A stretch of 8,977 nucleotides of DNA from Pseudomonadota bacterium (GTDB lineage Bacteria > Pseudomonadota > Alphaproteobacteria > Rhizobiales > Rhizobiaceae): NCBI GenBank assembly GCA_023435335.1, contig JAEYRU010000237.1, positions 1-8,977 on the forward strand. The letters run 5' to 3'. Both the position numbers and the translations under genes were made by a program. Shown piece by piece: positions 1 through 5,893 of the stretch (position 1 is the stretch's first letter; each line of letters opens with the position of its first letter). The notes below the pieces were generated by a model. That model was not told the DNA's origin, ran no database searches, and saw only the letters and a program-made list of their open reading frames with translations.

Positions 1-1769
1 GCCATCTCGGCCGAGGTGGCGTAGGCGACGCCGGTCATGATGGCGGTGAGGGCGCCGCAGATGGCGCGGCCTTCCTTCGAATCGTAGGGGATGCCGCTGG
101 TCATCAGCAGGCCGCCGATATTGGCGTAGCCGAGGCCGAGCGTGCGGTACTCGTAGGAGAGGCGTGCGATCTCCTTAGACGGGAACTGCGCCATCATGAC
201 GGAGATCTCGAGCACCATGGTCCACAGGCGCACGGTGTGCTCGTAGCGCGCGATGTCGAACGAGCCATCCTGGTTGCGGTAGGTCAGCAGGTTGATCGAG
301 GCCAGGTTGCAGGCCGTGTCGTCGAGGAACATGTATTCCGAGCACGGGTTGGAGGCCCGGATGGCGCCGGCCGACACGCAGGTGTGCCAGTCGTTCATGG
401 TGGTGTTGAAGTGCAGGCCCGGATCGGCCGAGGCCCAGGCGGCGTGGCCGATCTTCTCCCACAGGTCGCGCGCCTTGAGCGTCTTCATCACGCGGCCGTC
501 CTTGCGGGCGGTCAGGTTCCAGTCGCCGTCCTCCTCGACCGCGCGCAGGAAGTCGTCCTTCACCGAGACGGAGTTGTTGGAGTTCTGCCCGGAGACGGTG
601 AGGTAGGCCTCCGAATCCCAGTCCGTGTCGTAGGTCTTGAAGTCGATCGAGGTGTAGCCCTGGCGCGCGAACTGGATGACGCGCCGGACGTAATTCTCTG
701 GAACGTAAGCCTTTTTCGCCGCCTTGATCTCGCGCTTGAGCGCGGTGTTGATCGACGGGTCGAAGCAGTCGTCCTCATGGCCTTCGCAATTGATGCAGGC
801 CTTCATGATCGCGTTGAGGTGCTTCTGCACGATGCGCGAGCCGGTGACGAGGGAGGCGACCTTCTGCTCCTCCTTCACCTTCCAGTCGATGTATTCCTCG
901 ATGTCGGGATGGTCGACGTCGACCACCACCATCTTGGCGGCGCGGCGCGTGGTGCCGCCCGACTTGATGGCGCCGGCGGCGCGGTCGCCGATCTTGAGGA
1001 AGCTCATCAGGCCCGACGAGCGGCCGCCGCCGGAGAGCTTTTCGCCCTCGCCGCGCAGGTAGGAGAAGTTGGAGCCGGTGCCCGAGCCGTATTTGAACAG
1101 ACGCGCCTCGCGCACCCACAAATCCATGATGCCGCCCTCGTTGACGAGGTCGTCGCCGACGGACTGGATGAAACAGGCATGCGGCTGCGGGTGCTCGTAG
1201 GCCGACTTGGACTTGACGAGCTTCTGTGTGAAGGGGTCGACGTAATAGTGGCCCTGGCCGGGACCGTCGATGCCGTAAGCCCAGTGCAGGCCGGTGTTGA
1301 ACCACTGCGGCGAGTTGGGCGCCACGCGCTGGGTGGCGAGCATGTAGCAGAGCTCGTCCATGAAGGCGCGGGCGTGCTCTTCCGAATCGAAATAGCCGCC
1401 CTTCCAGCCCCAGTAGGTCCAGGTGCCGGCGAGCCGGGTAAAGACCTGGCGTGCATCCGTCTCGGAGCCGTAGCGCTCATCCTCGGGGAGGGACGCGAGC
1501 GCCTCCTCGTCGGCGACCGAGCGCCAAAGGAAGGAGGGAACGTCGTTCTCCTCGACCTTCTTCAGGCGCGCGGGCACGCCAGCCTTGCGGAAGTACTTCT
1601 GCGCAAGGATGTCGCTCGCCACCTGGGAGAACTGCGCCGGCACGTCGATGTCGGCCAGCCGGAAGACAATGGAGCCGTCCGGGTTCCTGATCTCGCTCAC
1701 CGCCTTGCGGAATTCGATCTCCGCGTATGGCGACTGGCCTTCCCTGGTGAATCGGCGATCTATGTGCAT
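1..1769 (-). CDS. nrdJ: Vitamin B12-dependent (class II) ribonucleoside-diphosphate reductase NrdJ, N-terminal part
   Basis: This enzyme reduces ribonucleotides to deoxyribonucleotides in the cytosol using an adenosylcobalamin-derived thiyl radical, independent of oxygen. The frame opens at an ATG at 1769 (MHIDRRFTREGQSPYAEIEF) and stays open to the window edge, giving 589 residues. The large alphaproteobacterial NrdJ is about 1,200 residues, so roughly half is present. The active-site set is visible: a redox Cys at 199 (HACFIQ), and the NPCSE motif with Asn474, thiyl-radical Cys476 and Glu478. The second redox Cys487 (TACNLAS) lies 11 residues after Cys476, the spacing known for class II enzymes. 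An insertion carries a Cys cluster at 325, 328 and 335. A GAGGGA sequence about 9 nt upstream supports this start. NrdR-box-like sites lie upstream, so NrdR repression is inferred. Identity is very secure; the missing C-terminal half cannot be assessed. Confidence 0.96.
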   Translation of the reverse strand, partial: MHIDRRFTREGQSPYAEIEFRKAVSEIRNPDGSIVFRLADIDVPAQFSQVASDILAQKYFRKAGVPARLKKVEENDVPSFLWRSVADEEALASLPEDERYGSETDARQVFTRLAGTWTYWGWKGGYFDSEEHARAFMDELCYMLATQRVAPNSPQWFNTGLHWAYGIDGPGQGHYYVDPFTQKLVKSKSAYEHPQPHACFIQSVGDDLVNEGGIMDLWVREARLFKYGSGTGSNFSYLRGEGEKLSGGGRSSGLMSFLKIGDRAAGAIKSGGTTRRAAKMVVVDVDHPDIEEYIDWKVKEEQKVASLVTGSRIVQKHLNAIMKACINCEGHEDDCFDPSINTALKREIKAAKKAYVPENYVRRVIQFARQGYTSIDFKTYDTDWDSEAYLTVSGQNSNNSVSVKDDFLRAVEEDGDWNLTARKDGRVMKTLKARDLWEKIGHAAWASADPGLHFNTTMNDWHTCVSAGAIRASNPCSEYMFLDDTACNLASINLLTYRNQDGSFDIARYEHTVRLWTMVLEISVMMAQFPSKEIARLSYEYRTLGLGYANIGGLLMTSGIPYDSKEGRAICGALTAIMTGVAYATSAEM

Positions 1770-1786
1770 CTCGTGTCGTCCCTCAG

Positions 1787-1802
1787 TCCCTAAATATAGC
1801 GC
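1787..1802 (-). promoter_or_regulatory. Proximal NrdR box-like site (degenerate) in front of nrdJ
   Basis: On the minus strand this reads GCGCTATATTTAGGGA. Its core CTATATTTAG is identical to the distal box at 2046-2061, but four of the outer palindrome positions differ from the known NrdR consensus acaCwAtATaTwGtgt. It ends 17 bp upstream of the nrdJ ATG. TATATT at 1793-1798 could serve as a -10 element, although no good -35 hexamer is seen at 16-18 bp. The role as an NrdR operator is inferred from the match and the position. Confidence 0.6.
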
Positions 1803-2045
1803 TTTTCCACAGGTGAGTCCCCGCAGAAATCCCGTCAGCGCCGGCCCGCATCAAGCCGCCCCGGAAGCCCGGCGCGGCACCTTCTCTGGAGGCGACACCC
1901 CGTCGCCCCGACCGCTCCGCCAAGACGGCGCGGATTATCCCTCCGGCGACATGCCGAAGCACAGCATCACGCCTGTCGGCGCTCATCCCGTGGTGATTCC
2001 TCCGAAGAGGTACCCAACCGTATCTAGCGATCAGAGTGAGCGCAA

Positions 2046-2061
2046 ACACTAAATATAGTGT
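2046..2061 (-). promoter_or_regulatory. Distal NrdR box, near-perfect palindrome
   Basis: The minus strand reads ACACTATATTTAGTGT, matching the NrdR consensus at all but one central position. The palindrome extends to 18 bp (2045-2062), with 8 of 9 base pairs complementary. It lies 277 bp upstream of the nrdJ ATG and its centre is about 259 bp from that of the proximal box. NrdR is the ATP/dATP-responsive repressor of ribonucleotide reductase genes. TATATT at 2052-2057 could be a -10, but the -35 hexamer at 17 bp (TGGCGT) is poor. The next gene on the other side, a phosphate transporter, ends toward this site, so nrdJ is the only plausible target. Confidence 0.75.
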
Positions 2062-2163
2062 TAACAACCTCTTTACGCCAGTCCCCCAAAGCCACCCGGA
2101 TCGGCCGCCACAAGGTCGCAACAAGCCACGCGCTTGCCTGCGGAAAGGCAGGCAGGTCCGCCA

Positions 2164-2238
2164 GGGCGCATGGGTGATCCGGGGAACAAGGCCGGACTAG
2201 GAACCTTCCGGCCGCGCCTCTCAACGGGGCGCATGGGT
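2164..2238. repeat. Pair of 12-bp direct repeats, 63 bp apart
   Basis: GGGCGCATGGGT occurs at 2164-2175 and again at 2227-2238. Each copy is preceded by a purine-rich base and followed, after one base, by AT. The period of 63 bp is an exact multiple of three and also close to six helical turns. No function is evident. Confidence 0.6.
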
Positions 2239-2241
2239 CAT

Positions 2242-2280
2242 AAAAGGCGACTCGCAGGGAAGCGTCAAGGAGTCGTTTTT
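2242..2280. terminator. Candidate bidirectional intrinsic terminator downstream of the phosphate transporter
   Basis: CGACTC at 2248-2253 is exactly complementary to GAGTCG at 2270-2275, with a 16-nt loop. On the plus strand the stem is followed directly by TTTTT (2276-2280). On the minus strand it is followed by CC and then TTTT. In minus orientation it lies about 130 nt after the stop of the phosphate transporter gene, so it plausibly ends that transcript. The 6-bp stem and long loop make it a moderate rather than strong terminator. Confidence 0.5.
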
Positions 2281-2338
2281 GGAAGTTTTGTGACCCCCAA
2301 CATCTTGTGCATCAGGAATGTGGATTGCGGGGAGTACG

Positions 2339-2357
2339 AGTGGCCGAAAACGCCACT
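2339..2357. repeat. Hairpin-forming inverted repeat downstream of the phosphate transporter
   Basis: AGTGGC at 2339-2344 pairs perfectly with GCCACT at 2352-2357 across a 7-nt A-rich loop (cgaaaac). It lies about 50 nt after the transporter stop codon on the minus strand. No T-run follows on that strand, so it is more likely a 3'-end stabilising structure than a terminator by itself. Confidence 0.45.
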
Positions 2358-2374
2358 TCTGCGCCCGCATTATG

Positions 2375-2402
2375 CCCGGGATGAGGCGCGCCCCGGGATG
2401 AG
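2375..2402. repeat. Overlapping direct and inverted repeat CCCGGGATGAG
   Basis: CCCGGGATGAG occurs at 2375-2385 and 2392-2402, 17 bp apart. Because CCCGGG is self-complementary, the two copies can also pair as a hairpin with an 11-nt loop. The unit begins 7 bp beyond the phosphate transporter stop codon. It could act as a 3'-end structure; no T-tract follows it. Confidence 0.45.
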
Positions 2403-2408
2403 CTACGG

Positions 2409-3971
2409 TCAGGCAATCGCCGTCAGCACGAAAAAGATTCCGGCGGCCAGCAGCGCCGAGGCGGGTACGGTGGTGACCCAAGCGGCGACGATTGTAGTCA
2501 CGTGGATACGCCGCACCAGGCGGCGGCGGATGGCCTCTTCCCGCGAGAGCGGCTCGGAATCGCCGTCAAGTTCCGATTCGTCCAGCATCACCTGCAGCGC
2601 TGCGCCGCCGGAGGCCTCGCGCTCGGCACGCTGGCGCGCGATCTTGCGTTCCATGTAGGCCCGCCGGCGCTTCGATTTCGCGGTGTACCACTCGCGGAAG
2701 AAGCCGACGCCGAATACCGCGCCAACCGCGATATGGGTGGAACTGACCGGCAGGCCCATCCACGACGCTATGATAACTGTCAGCGCCGCCGACAGCGCCA
2801 CGCAGAAGGCGCGCATCGGGTTCAGGCGCGTGATCTGCTGGCCGACCATGCGGATGAGGCGTGGACCGAAGAGCAGGAGGCCGAGCGCGATGCCGATGGC
2901 GCCGATGAGCATCACCCACAGCGGTACGCCGACCGAAGCCGCCACGCTGCCGCTGCGCGCCGTGCTGACGATCGCGGCGACGGGGCCGACGGCATTGGCG
3001 ACGTCGTTGGCCCCGTGCGCGAACGAGAGCAGCGCGGCCGAGATGATGAGAGGCAGGTTGAACAGCTTGCGCAGGGACTGGTTGCGGTTCTCCATGCCAT
3101 GCGACTGGCGCACGACATGCGCGCGGGAGACTACCCATACGACCAGAAAGGCCGCGGCGCCGAGGAGCAGGATCGTCGAGTTGTCGAGCTTGACCAGGCG
3201 TGAAAGGCCCTTCATCGCCAGATAGACGGTGAAGGCGCCGGCCATCAGGGCGATCAGCACCGGCACCCAGCGGCGCGCGGCTGCGATCTTGTCGTCCTGG
3301 TAGATGATGGCTTCCTTGATGAAGGCGAGGAAGAGGGCCGCAACGACCCCGCCCATGACCGGCGAAACCACCCAGCTTGCCGCGATCGCACCCACGACCG
3401 GCCAGTTGACGGCGGCGAAGCCGGCCGCGGCCACGCCCGCGCCGAGAACCCCGCCGACCACGGAATGGGTGGTGGAGACCGGCGCTCCGATCCAGGTCGC
3501 GAGATTGATCCACAGGGCCGACGAGATGAGCGCGGCCACCATCAGGCGAATGAAGACGGCGGGGTCGGACATGCCTTCGGGCGAGACAATGCCGCGGGAG
3601 ATCGTGTTCACCACGTCGCCGCCCGCGATCAAGGCGCCCGCCGCCTCGAAGATGGCGGCGATCACGAGTGCGCCGAACATGGTCAGCGCCTTGGCGCCGA
3701 CAGCGGGACCCACATTGTTGGCGACATCGTTGGCGCCGATGTTGAGCGCCATATAGGCGCCGATGGCAGCCGCCACGACGATAGCGACGGCGCCGGGCTC
3801 GCCGGAGACGAAGATCGCCGTCAGGAGGGCGGTCAGCGCAAGAAACAAAAGCCCGAAGCCAGGTGCGGCCAGCCCGCGCGCGACATGGCTGGTCGCCTCC
3901 TCCACGCTGGCGAACTTGTCCAGATCCTTGTCGAGCGTGTCCTTGCGCGCCTGCTCGGCGATATCTGCCAT
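2409..3971 (-). CDS. PiT-family inorganic phosphate transporter
   Basis: This is a low-affinity metal-phosphate/cation symporter of the inner membrane, 520 residues from the ATG at 3971. The two PiT signature repeats are clear: GANDVANNVGPAVG at 79-92 and GANDVANAVGP at 320-330. Each is followed by its partner motif, PVSTTHS at 164-170 and PVSSTH at 408-413. Many hydrophobic helices are visible, starting at about 39-56 and ending at 490-519. A highly charged segment at about 431-488 (RKIARQRAERE and neighbours) lies before the last helix and is probably cytoplasmic. The in-frame ATG at 4001 would add ten residues but has no ribosome binding site; GAGGA sits about 11 nt before 3971. The DUF47 regulator often paired with PiT proteins is not adjacent. 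No convincing Pho box is seen upstream, so constitutive expression is possible. Confidence 0.93.
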   Translation of the reverse strand: MADIAEQARKDTLDKDLDKFASVEEATSHVARGLAAPGFGLLFLALTALLTAIFVSGEPGAVAIVVAAAIGAYMALNIGANDVANNVGPAVGAKALTMFGALVIAAIFEAAGALIAGGDVVNTISRGIVSPEGMSDPAVFIRLMVAALISSALWINLATWIGAPVSTTHSVVGGVLGAGVAAAGFAAVNWPVVGAIAASWVVSPVMGGVVAALFLAFIKEAIIYQDDKIAAARRWVPVLIALMAGAFTVYLAMKGLSRLVKLDNSTILLLGAAAFLVVWVVSRAHVVRQSHGMENRNQSLRKLFNLPLIISAALLSFAHGANDVANAVGPVAAIVSTARSGSVAASVGVPLWVMLIGAIGIALGLLLFGPRLIRMVGQQITRLNPMRAFCVALSAALTVIIASWMGLPVSSTHIAVGAVFGVGFFREWYTAKSKRRRAYMERKIARQRAEREASGGAALQVMLDESELDGDSEPLSREEAIRRRLVRRIHVTTIVAAWVTTVPASALLAAGIFFVLTAIA

Positions 3972-4034
3972 TGTAGATCGGATCCTCGGGCTTTGGGCCA
4001 TGAGTGTCGCGGCCCAGCATCTGCCCGAACCGCG

Positions 4035-4056
4035 CCCCGTCAGGCTCTAGGCGGGG
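4035..4056. repeat. GC-rich inverted repeat between the Nudix and phosphate transporter genes
   Basis: CCCCG at 4035-4039 pairs with CGGGG at 4052-4056 over a 12-nt loop. It sits in the 124-nt gap between the Nudix stop and the transporter start. No T-run follows on the minus strand. It could be a weak attenuating structure or a leader hairpin of the transporter mRNA. Confidence 0.3.
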
Positions 4057-4095
4057 ACGCAGCGGCAGGCAAGCAATGGCGGTGAATACGCGCCG

Positions 4096-4587
4096 TCAGG
4101 CCGCTATTTGTCGTGGATTAACGGCGAAAGCGGCAATCAGTTCGCCCAGGTCAGGCTCACGGACGCGCGTTGCGGCCTCCGCGGGCGCGAACCAGCGGCG
4201 CAGACGCGTCTTGCGCTCGGGCCATTTGTCGGCCACGCGATCGACCTCGAGCGGATACACATGGACTTCGCAACGCCGCTCCATGCCGGACGGCAGCGCC
4301 TTGCCGTAATAGTATCGGCCAAGCGCGGAGGCGGCAATCGAACCCGAGATACCGGCCTCCTCGGCGGCCTCGCGTTCGGCTGCCCTCCACAGATCTTCCT
4401 CGCCTTCCGGCCACCCCTTGGGCACCACCCAGCGGCCGGTATCGCGGCTCGTCACCAGCATGATCTCCACGCCGCGCTCGGTCAGGCGCCAGGGCAAGGC
4501 AGCCGCCTGCACGCGGCACGGCATGCCGCCGAACAGGACGCGGATGCGATCCAGGACACGTTTCCTTGTGGAGTGGGAGATCACCAT
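4096..4587 (-). CDS. Nudix hydrolase, diphosphoinositol-polyphosphate-phosphohydrolase-like
   Basis: This protein hydrolyses a nucleoside diphosphate linked to another moiety, or a related pyrophosphate; the substrate is not readable from sequence. The 163-residue product carries a complete Nudix box at 58-80 that fits GX5EX7REUXEEXGU without deviation: Gly58, Glu64, Arg72-Glu73, Glu76-Glu77, Gly79, Ile80. The preceding RWVVPKGWPEG resembles the box entrance of diphosphoinositol polyphosphate and diadenosine polyphosphate hydrolases, which suggests that subgroup. Length is typical of a single-domain Nudix protein. The ATG at 4587 has only a weak ribosome binding site, and an internal ATG at 4524 (MPCRVQAAALPW) is an alternative. 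The gene precedes the phosphate transporter on the same strand at 124 nt, so co-transcription is possible but unproven. Confidence 0.9.
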   Translation of the reverse strand: MVISHSTRKRVLDRIRVLFGGMPCRVQAAALPWRLTERGVEIMLVTSRDTGRWVVPKGWPEGEEDLWRAAEREAAEEAGISGSIAASALGRYYYGKALPSGMERRCEVHVYPLEVDRVADKWPERKTRLRRWFAPAEAATRVREPDLGELIAAFAVNPRQIAA

Positions 4588-4618
4588 TTCAGTGCGACAT
4601 CACCGTCCGAGTCGTTTG

Positions 4619-4666
4619 CCAGCTTATCAAAATTAGAATTAACGCGTTGTAAATCAAGTCGAAAGA
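4619..4666. promoter_or_regulatory. AT-rich divergent promoter region between Nudix and nuclease genes
   Basis: This is a clear AT-rich island in GC-rich surroundings, between divergently transcribed genes. On the minus strand, TTGATT followed 16 bp later by TAATTT could serve the Nudix gene. On the plus strand, TTATCA followed 18 bp later by TGTAAA could serve the nuclease gene, leaving a leader of about 200 nt. The hexamers are only partial matches. The rest of the intergenic region (to 4872) shows nothing else recognisable. Confidence 0.35.
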
Positions 4667-4872
4667 GAGAGGAAACCGGAGCATTTCCGCCACGACCCGG
4701 CCCCGGCGACCGCAGGACGCCGAGCCTTTGACGCCTAATCTTGTCCATACCAGGGGTGAGCGGGGGGACCGGCGGCGATGCCGGAATTTCCGTCAATTCG
4801 TGGTGACGGCCTTAACCTCGCCGTAGCCAGTCACGGCCGAAGGTGCGCCCCCGACTCACGGAGCGCGGCAGA

Positions 4873-5424
4873 GTGGCGCGAACGGACACCTACGAAGGGC
4901 GGAGGTCCAGGAAACCGGGCGCCCGGCGCGGCTGGCGCCAATTGGCGAAGCGCCTCGGCCGGACCTACGGATTTCTGGCCCTGGCCGCCGTTCTGGCCTT
5001 CGGCTTCGCGCGGGGGGAAGTTCCAGCTCCGCAGATCGTGAGCCTTTGGCAACCGCCGGCGGCGCCTGCCGTCACCAGCCGGCCCTTTCCGATCTGCTCG
5101 TCGGGCGCGCGCGTCGATTGCATCGTGGACGGCGACACATTCTGGTTCTCGGGCGAGAAAGTGCGCATCGCAGATGTGGATACGCCGGAGATTTCTTCTC
5201 CCGGCTGCCGCCGCGAACTCGAACTCGGCGAGCGGGCAAAGCGGCGGCTGCACCAGCTGATGAACGGGGGGCCGGTCGAGCTGCGCAAGTCGGGGCGGGA
5301 ACGCGACCGCTACGGCAGGCTGCTGCGGACGGTACATCGCGACGGGCGCTCGGTCGGCGACATCCTGGTCGCCGAGGGGCTTGCGCATCGCTGGACCGGC
5401 CGCAAGCAATCGTGGTGCGGCTGA
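4873..5424 (+). CDS. Membrane-anchored thermonuclease (staphylococcal nuclease-like)
   Basis: This is a predicted Ca2+-dependent nuclease of the SNase/thermonuclease family, 183 residues. A basic N-terminus is followed by one hydrophobic helix at about 31-46 (FLALAAVLAFGFA), a signal anchor or signal peptide that would place the catalytic domain in the periplasm. The SNase residues are all present: Asp88 in VDGDTF, Arg98 in KVRIADVD, Asp103-Thr104 and Glu106 in VDTPE, and Arg149 in DRYGRLL. These match Asp21, Arg35, Asp40-Thr41, Glu43 and Arg87 of the Staphylococcus aureus enzyme. Four cysteines (75, 83, 112, 182) could form disulfides, consistent with export. I chose the GTG at 4873 because GGAG lies about 9-10 nt before it; a GTG at 4843 is possible but lacks one. 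It converges with the DUF1801 gene, with 9 bp between the stops. Confidence 0.88.
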   Translation: MARTDTYEGRRSRKPGARRGWRQLAKRLGRTYGFLALAAVLAFGFARGEVPAPQIVSLWQPPAAPAVTSRPFPICSSGARVDCIVDGDTFWFSGEKVRIADVDTPEISSPGCRRELELGERAKRRLHQLMNGGPVELRKSGRERDRYGRLLRTVHRDGRSVGDILVAEGLAHRWTGRKQSWCG

Positions 5425-5433
5425 CCCGGACCT

Positions 5434-5877
5434 TCAGGCCCTTCTCGCCTTCGCTCCCGCGGCGCGTGTCGCCAGGTTCAGCTCCACGGCAGCGCGAACG
5501 AGCGTCGTGAACGCGTCCGCGTCGATCGTGTCGCCGCGGAAGATGTCGATGGCCCGGCGCGTTCCCCCATCAAGGCTGGAATTGAACAGACGCGACGGGT
5601 CCTCCAGCGCGGCGCCCCGGGCAAAGGTCAGCTTCACCTTGTCCTTGTAGGTTTCGCCCGTGCAGACGATGCCGCCGTGCTCCCAGGTGGGCACGCCCGT
5701 CGGGTTCGTCGGCTTGCGCCACTTCACCTCTTCGGCGATTTCGGGGTCGGCCTGCCGGATCAGGCCCCGCAGGCGCGCCAGCATCTCGCCGCGCCAGTCG
5801 CCCAGCGACGCGATCTTGTCATCGATGAGTTGGGAGGGGGAGGCGGCACCATTTCCGCCGCTTGTCGCGATCATCAT
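5434..5877 (-). CDS. DUF1801 domain protein, last gene of the ArsR operon
   Basis: This 147-residue soluble protein of unknown biochemical function belongs to the DUF1801 (YdhG-like) family. Family hallmarks are an amphipathic N-terminal helix (DWRGEMLARLRGLI), the EVKW segment at about 50-53, a strand region KVKLTFARGAALEDP near 80-94, and a C-terminal RAIDIFRGDTID-type segment. It aligns by eye with the DUF1801 gene just upstream (EVKW/AVKW, VKLTFARGAAL/VKVTFFRGTSL), so the two are probably an old duplication. The ATG at 5877 is preceded by AGGGAG at 6 nt. An ATG at 5892 lies 1 nt after the upstream stop but lacks a ribosome binding site; both keep the gene tightly linked to its neighbour. 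No signal peptide or membrane segment is seen. Confidence 0.85.
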   Translation of the reverse strand: MMIATSGGNGAASPSQLIDDKIASLGDWRGEMLARLRGLIRQADPEIAEEVKWRKPTNPTGVPTWEHGGIVCTGETYKDKVKLTFARGAALEDPSRLFNSSLDGGTRRAIDIFRGDTIDADAFTTLVRAAVELNLATRAAGAKARRA

Positions 5878-5893
5878 CTGTGGCTCCCTCATT

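Larger units (their letters stand above)
1770..2408. other. Non-coding region between nrdJ and the phosphate transporter gene
   Basis: This 639-bp stretch holds no frame I recognise. The part nearest nrdJ (1770-2062) carries the two NrdR-box-like sites and two CcrM-type GANTC sites at 1815-1819 and 1995-1999; a third lies just inside nrdJ at 1749-1753. The middle has a 7-bp inverted repeat (TGCCTGC at 2135-2141 with GCAGGCA at 2148-2154) without a T-tract. The part nearest the transporter (2164-2402) holds a direct repeat, two further inverted repeats and a probable terminator, listed separately. Short open frames cross it on both strands, but none has a convincing ribosome binding site or recognisable sequence. 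Confidence 0.7.

Noticed and set aside
237..1793. Long 518-residue open frame on the plus strand
   Set aside because: It is fully antisense to nrdJ, whose active-site motifs are unmistakable. Its Val/Arg/Gly/Leu-rich translation is typical of a shadow frame in GC-rich DNA.
1783..2124. 113-residue minus-strand frame upstream of nrdJ with a hydrophobic N-terminus
   Set aside because: The hydrophobic part is simply a translation of the NrdR box region, no ribosome binding site is convincing, and the rest is Arg/Gly-rich without recognisable sequence.
2062..2408. Possible cobalamin riboswitch for the B12-dependent enzyme
   Set aside because: I looked for the B12-box and the conserved GCCACTG-type segment on the minus strand. 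One partial match near 2338-2344 lies in a simple hairpin and no surrounding riboswitch architecture is visible.
2134..2658. 174-residue plus-strand frame over the intergenic repeats
   Set aside because: Its second half is antisense to the phosphate transporter and nothing in it is recognisable. The repeats it contains were reported as DNA features instead.
3972..4095. Pho box upstream of the phosphate transporter
   Set aside because: No pair of CTGTCAT-like 7-mers with 4-bp spacing is present; the CCTGACGG copies are too divergent and wrongly spaced.
4581..4796. 71-residue minus-strand frame overlapping the Nudix start
   Set aside because: It crosses the AT-rich promoter island, has no convincing ribosome binding site and shows no recognisable sequence.
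4778..5409. Alternative frames on both strands over the nuclease gene
   Set aside because: The nuclease frame carries the full SNase active site; the others are low-complexity shadows.
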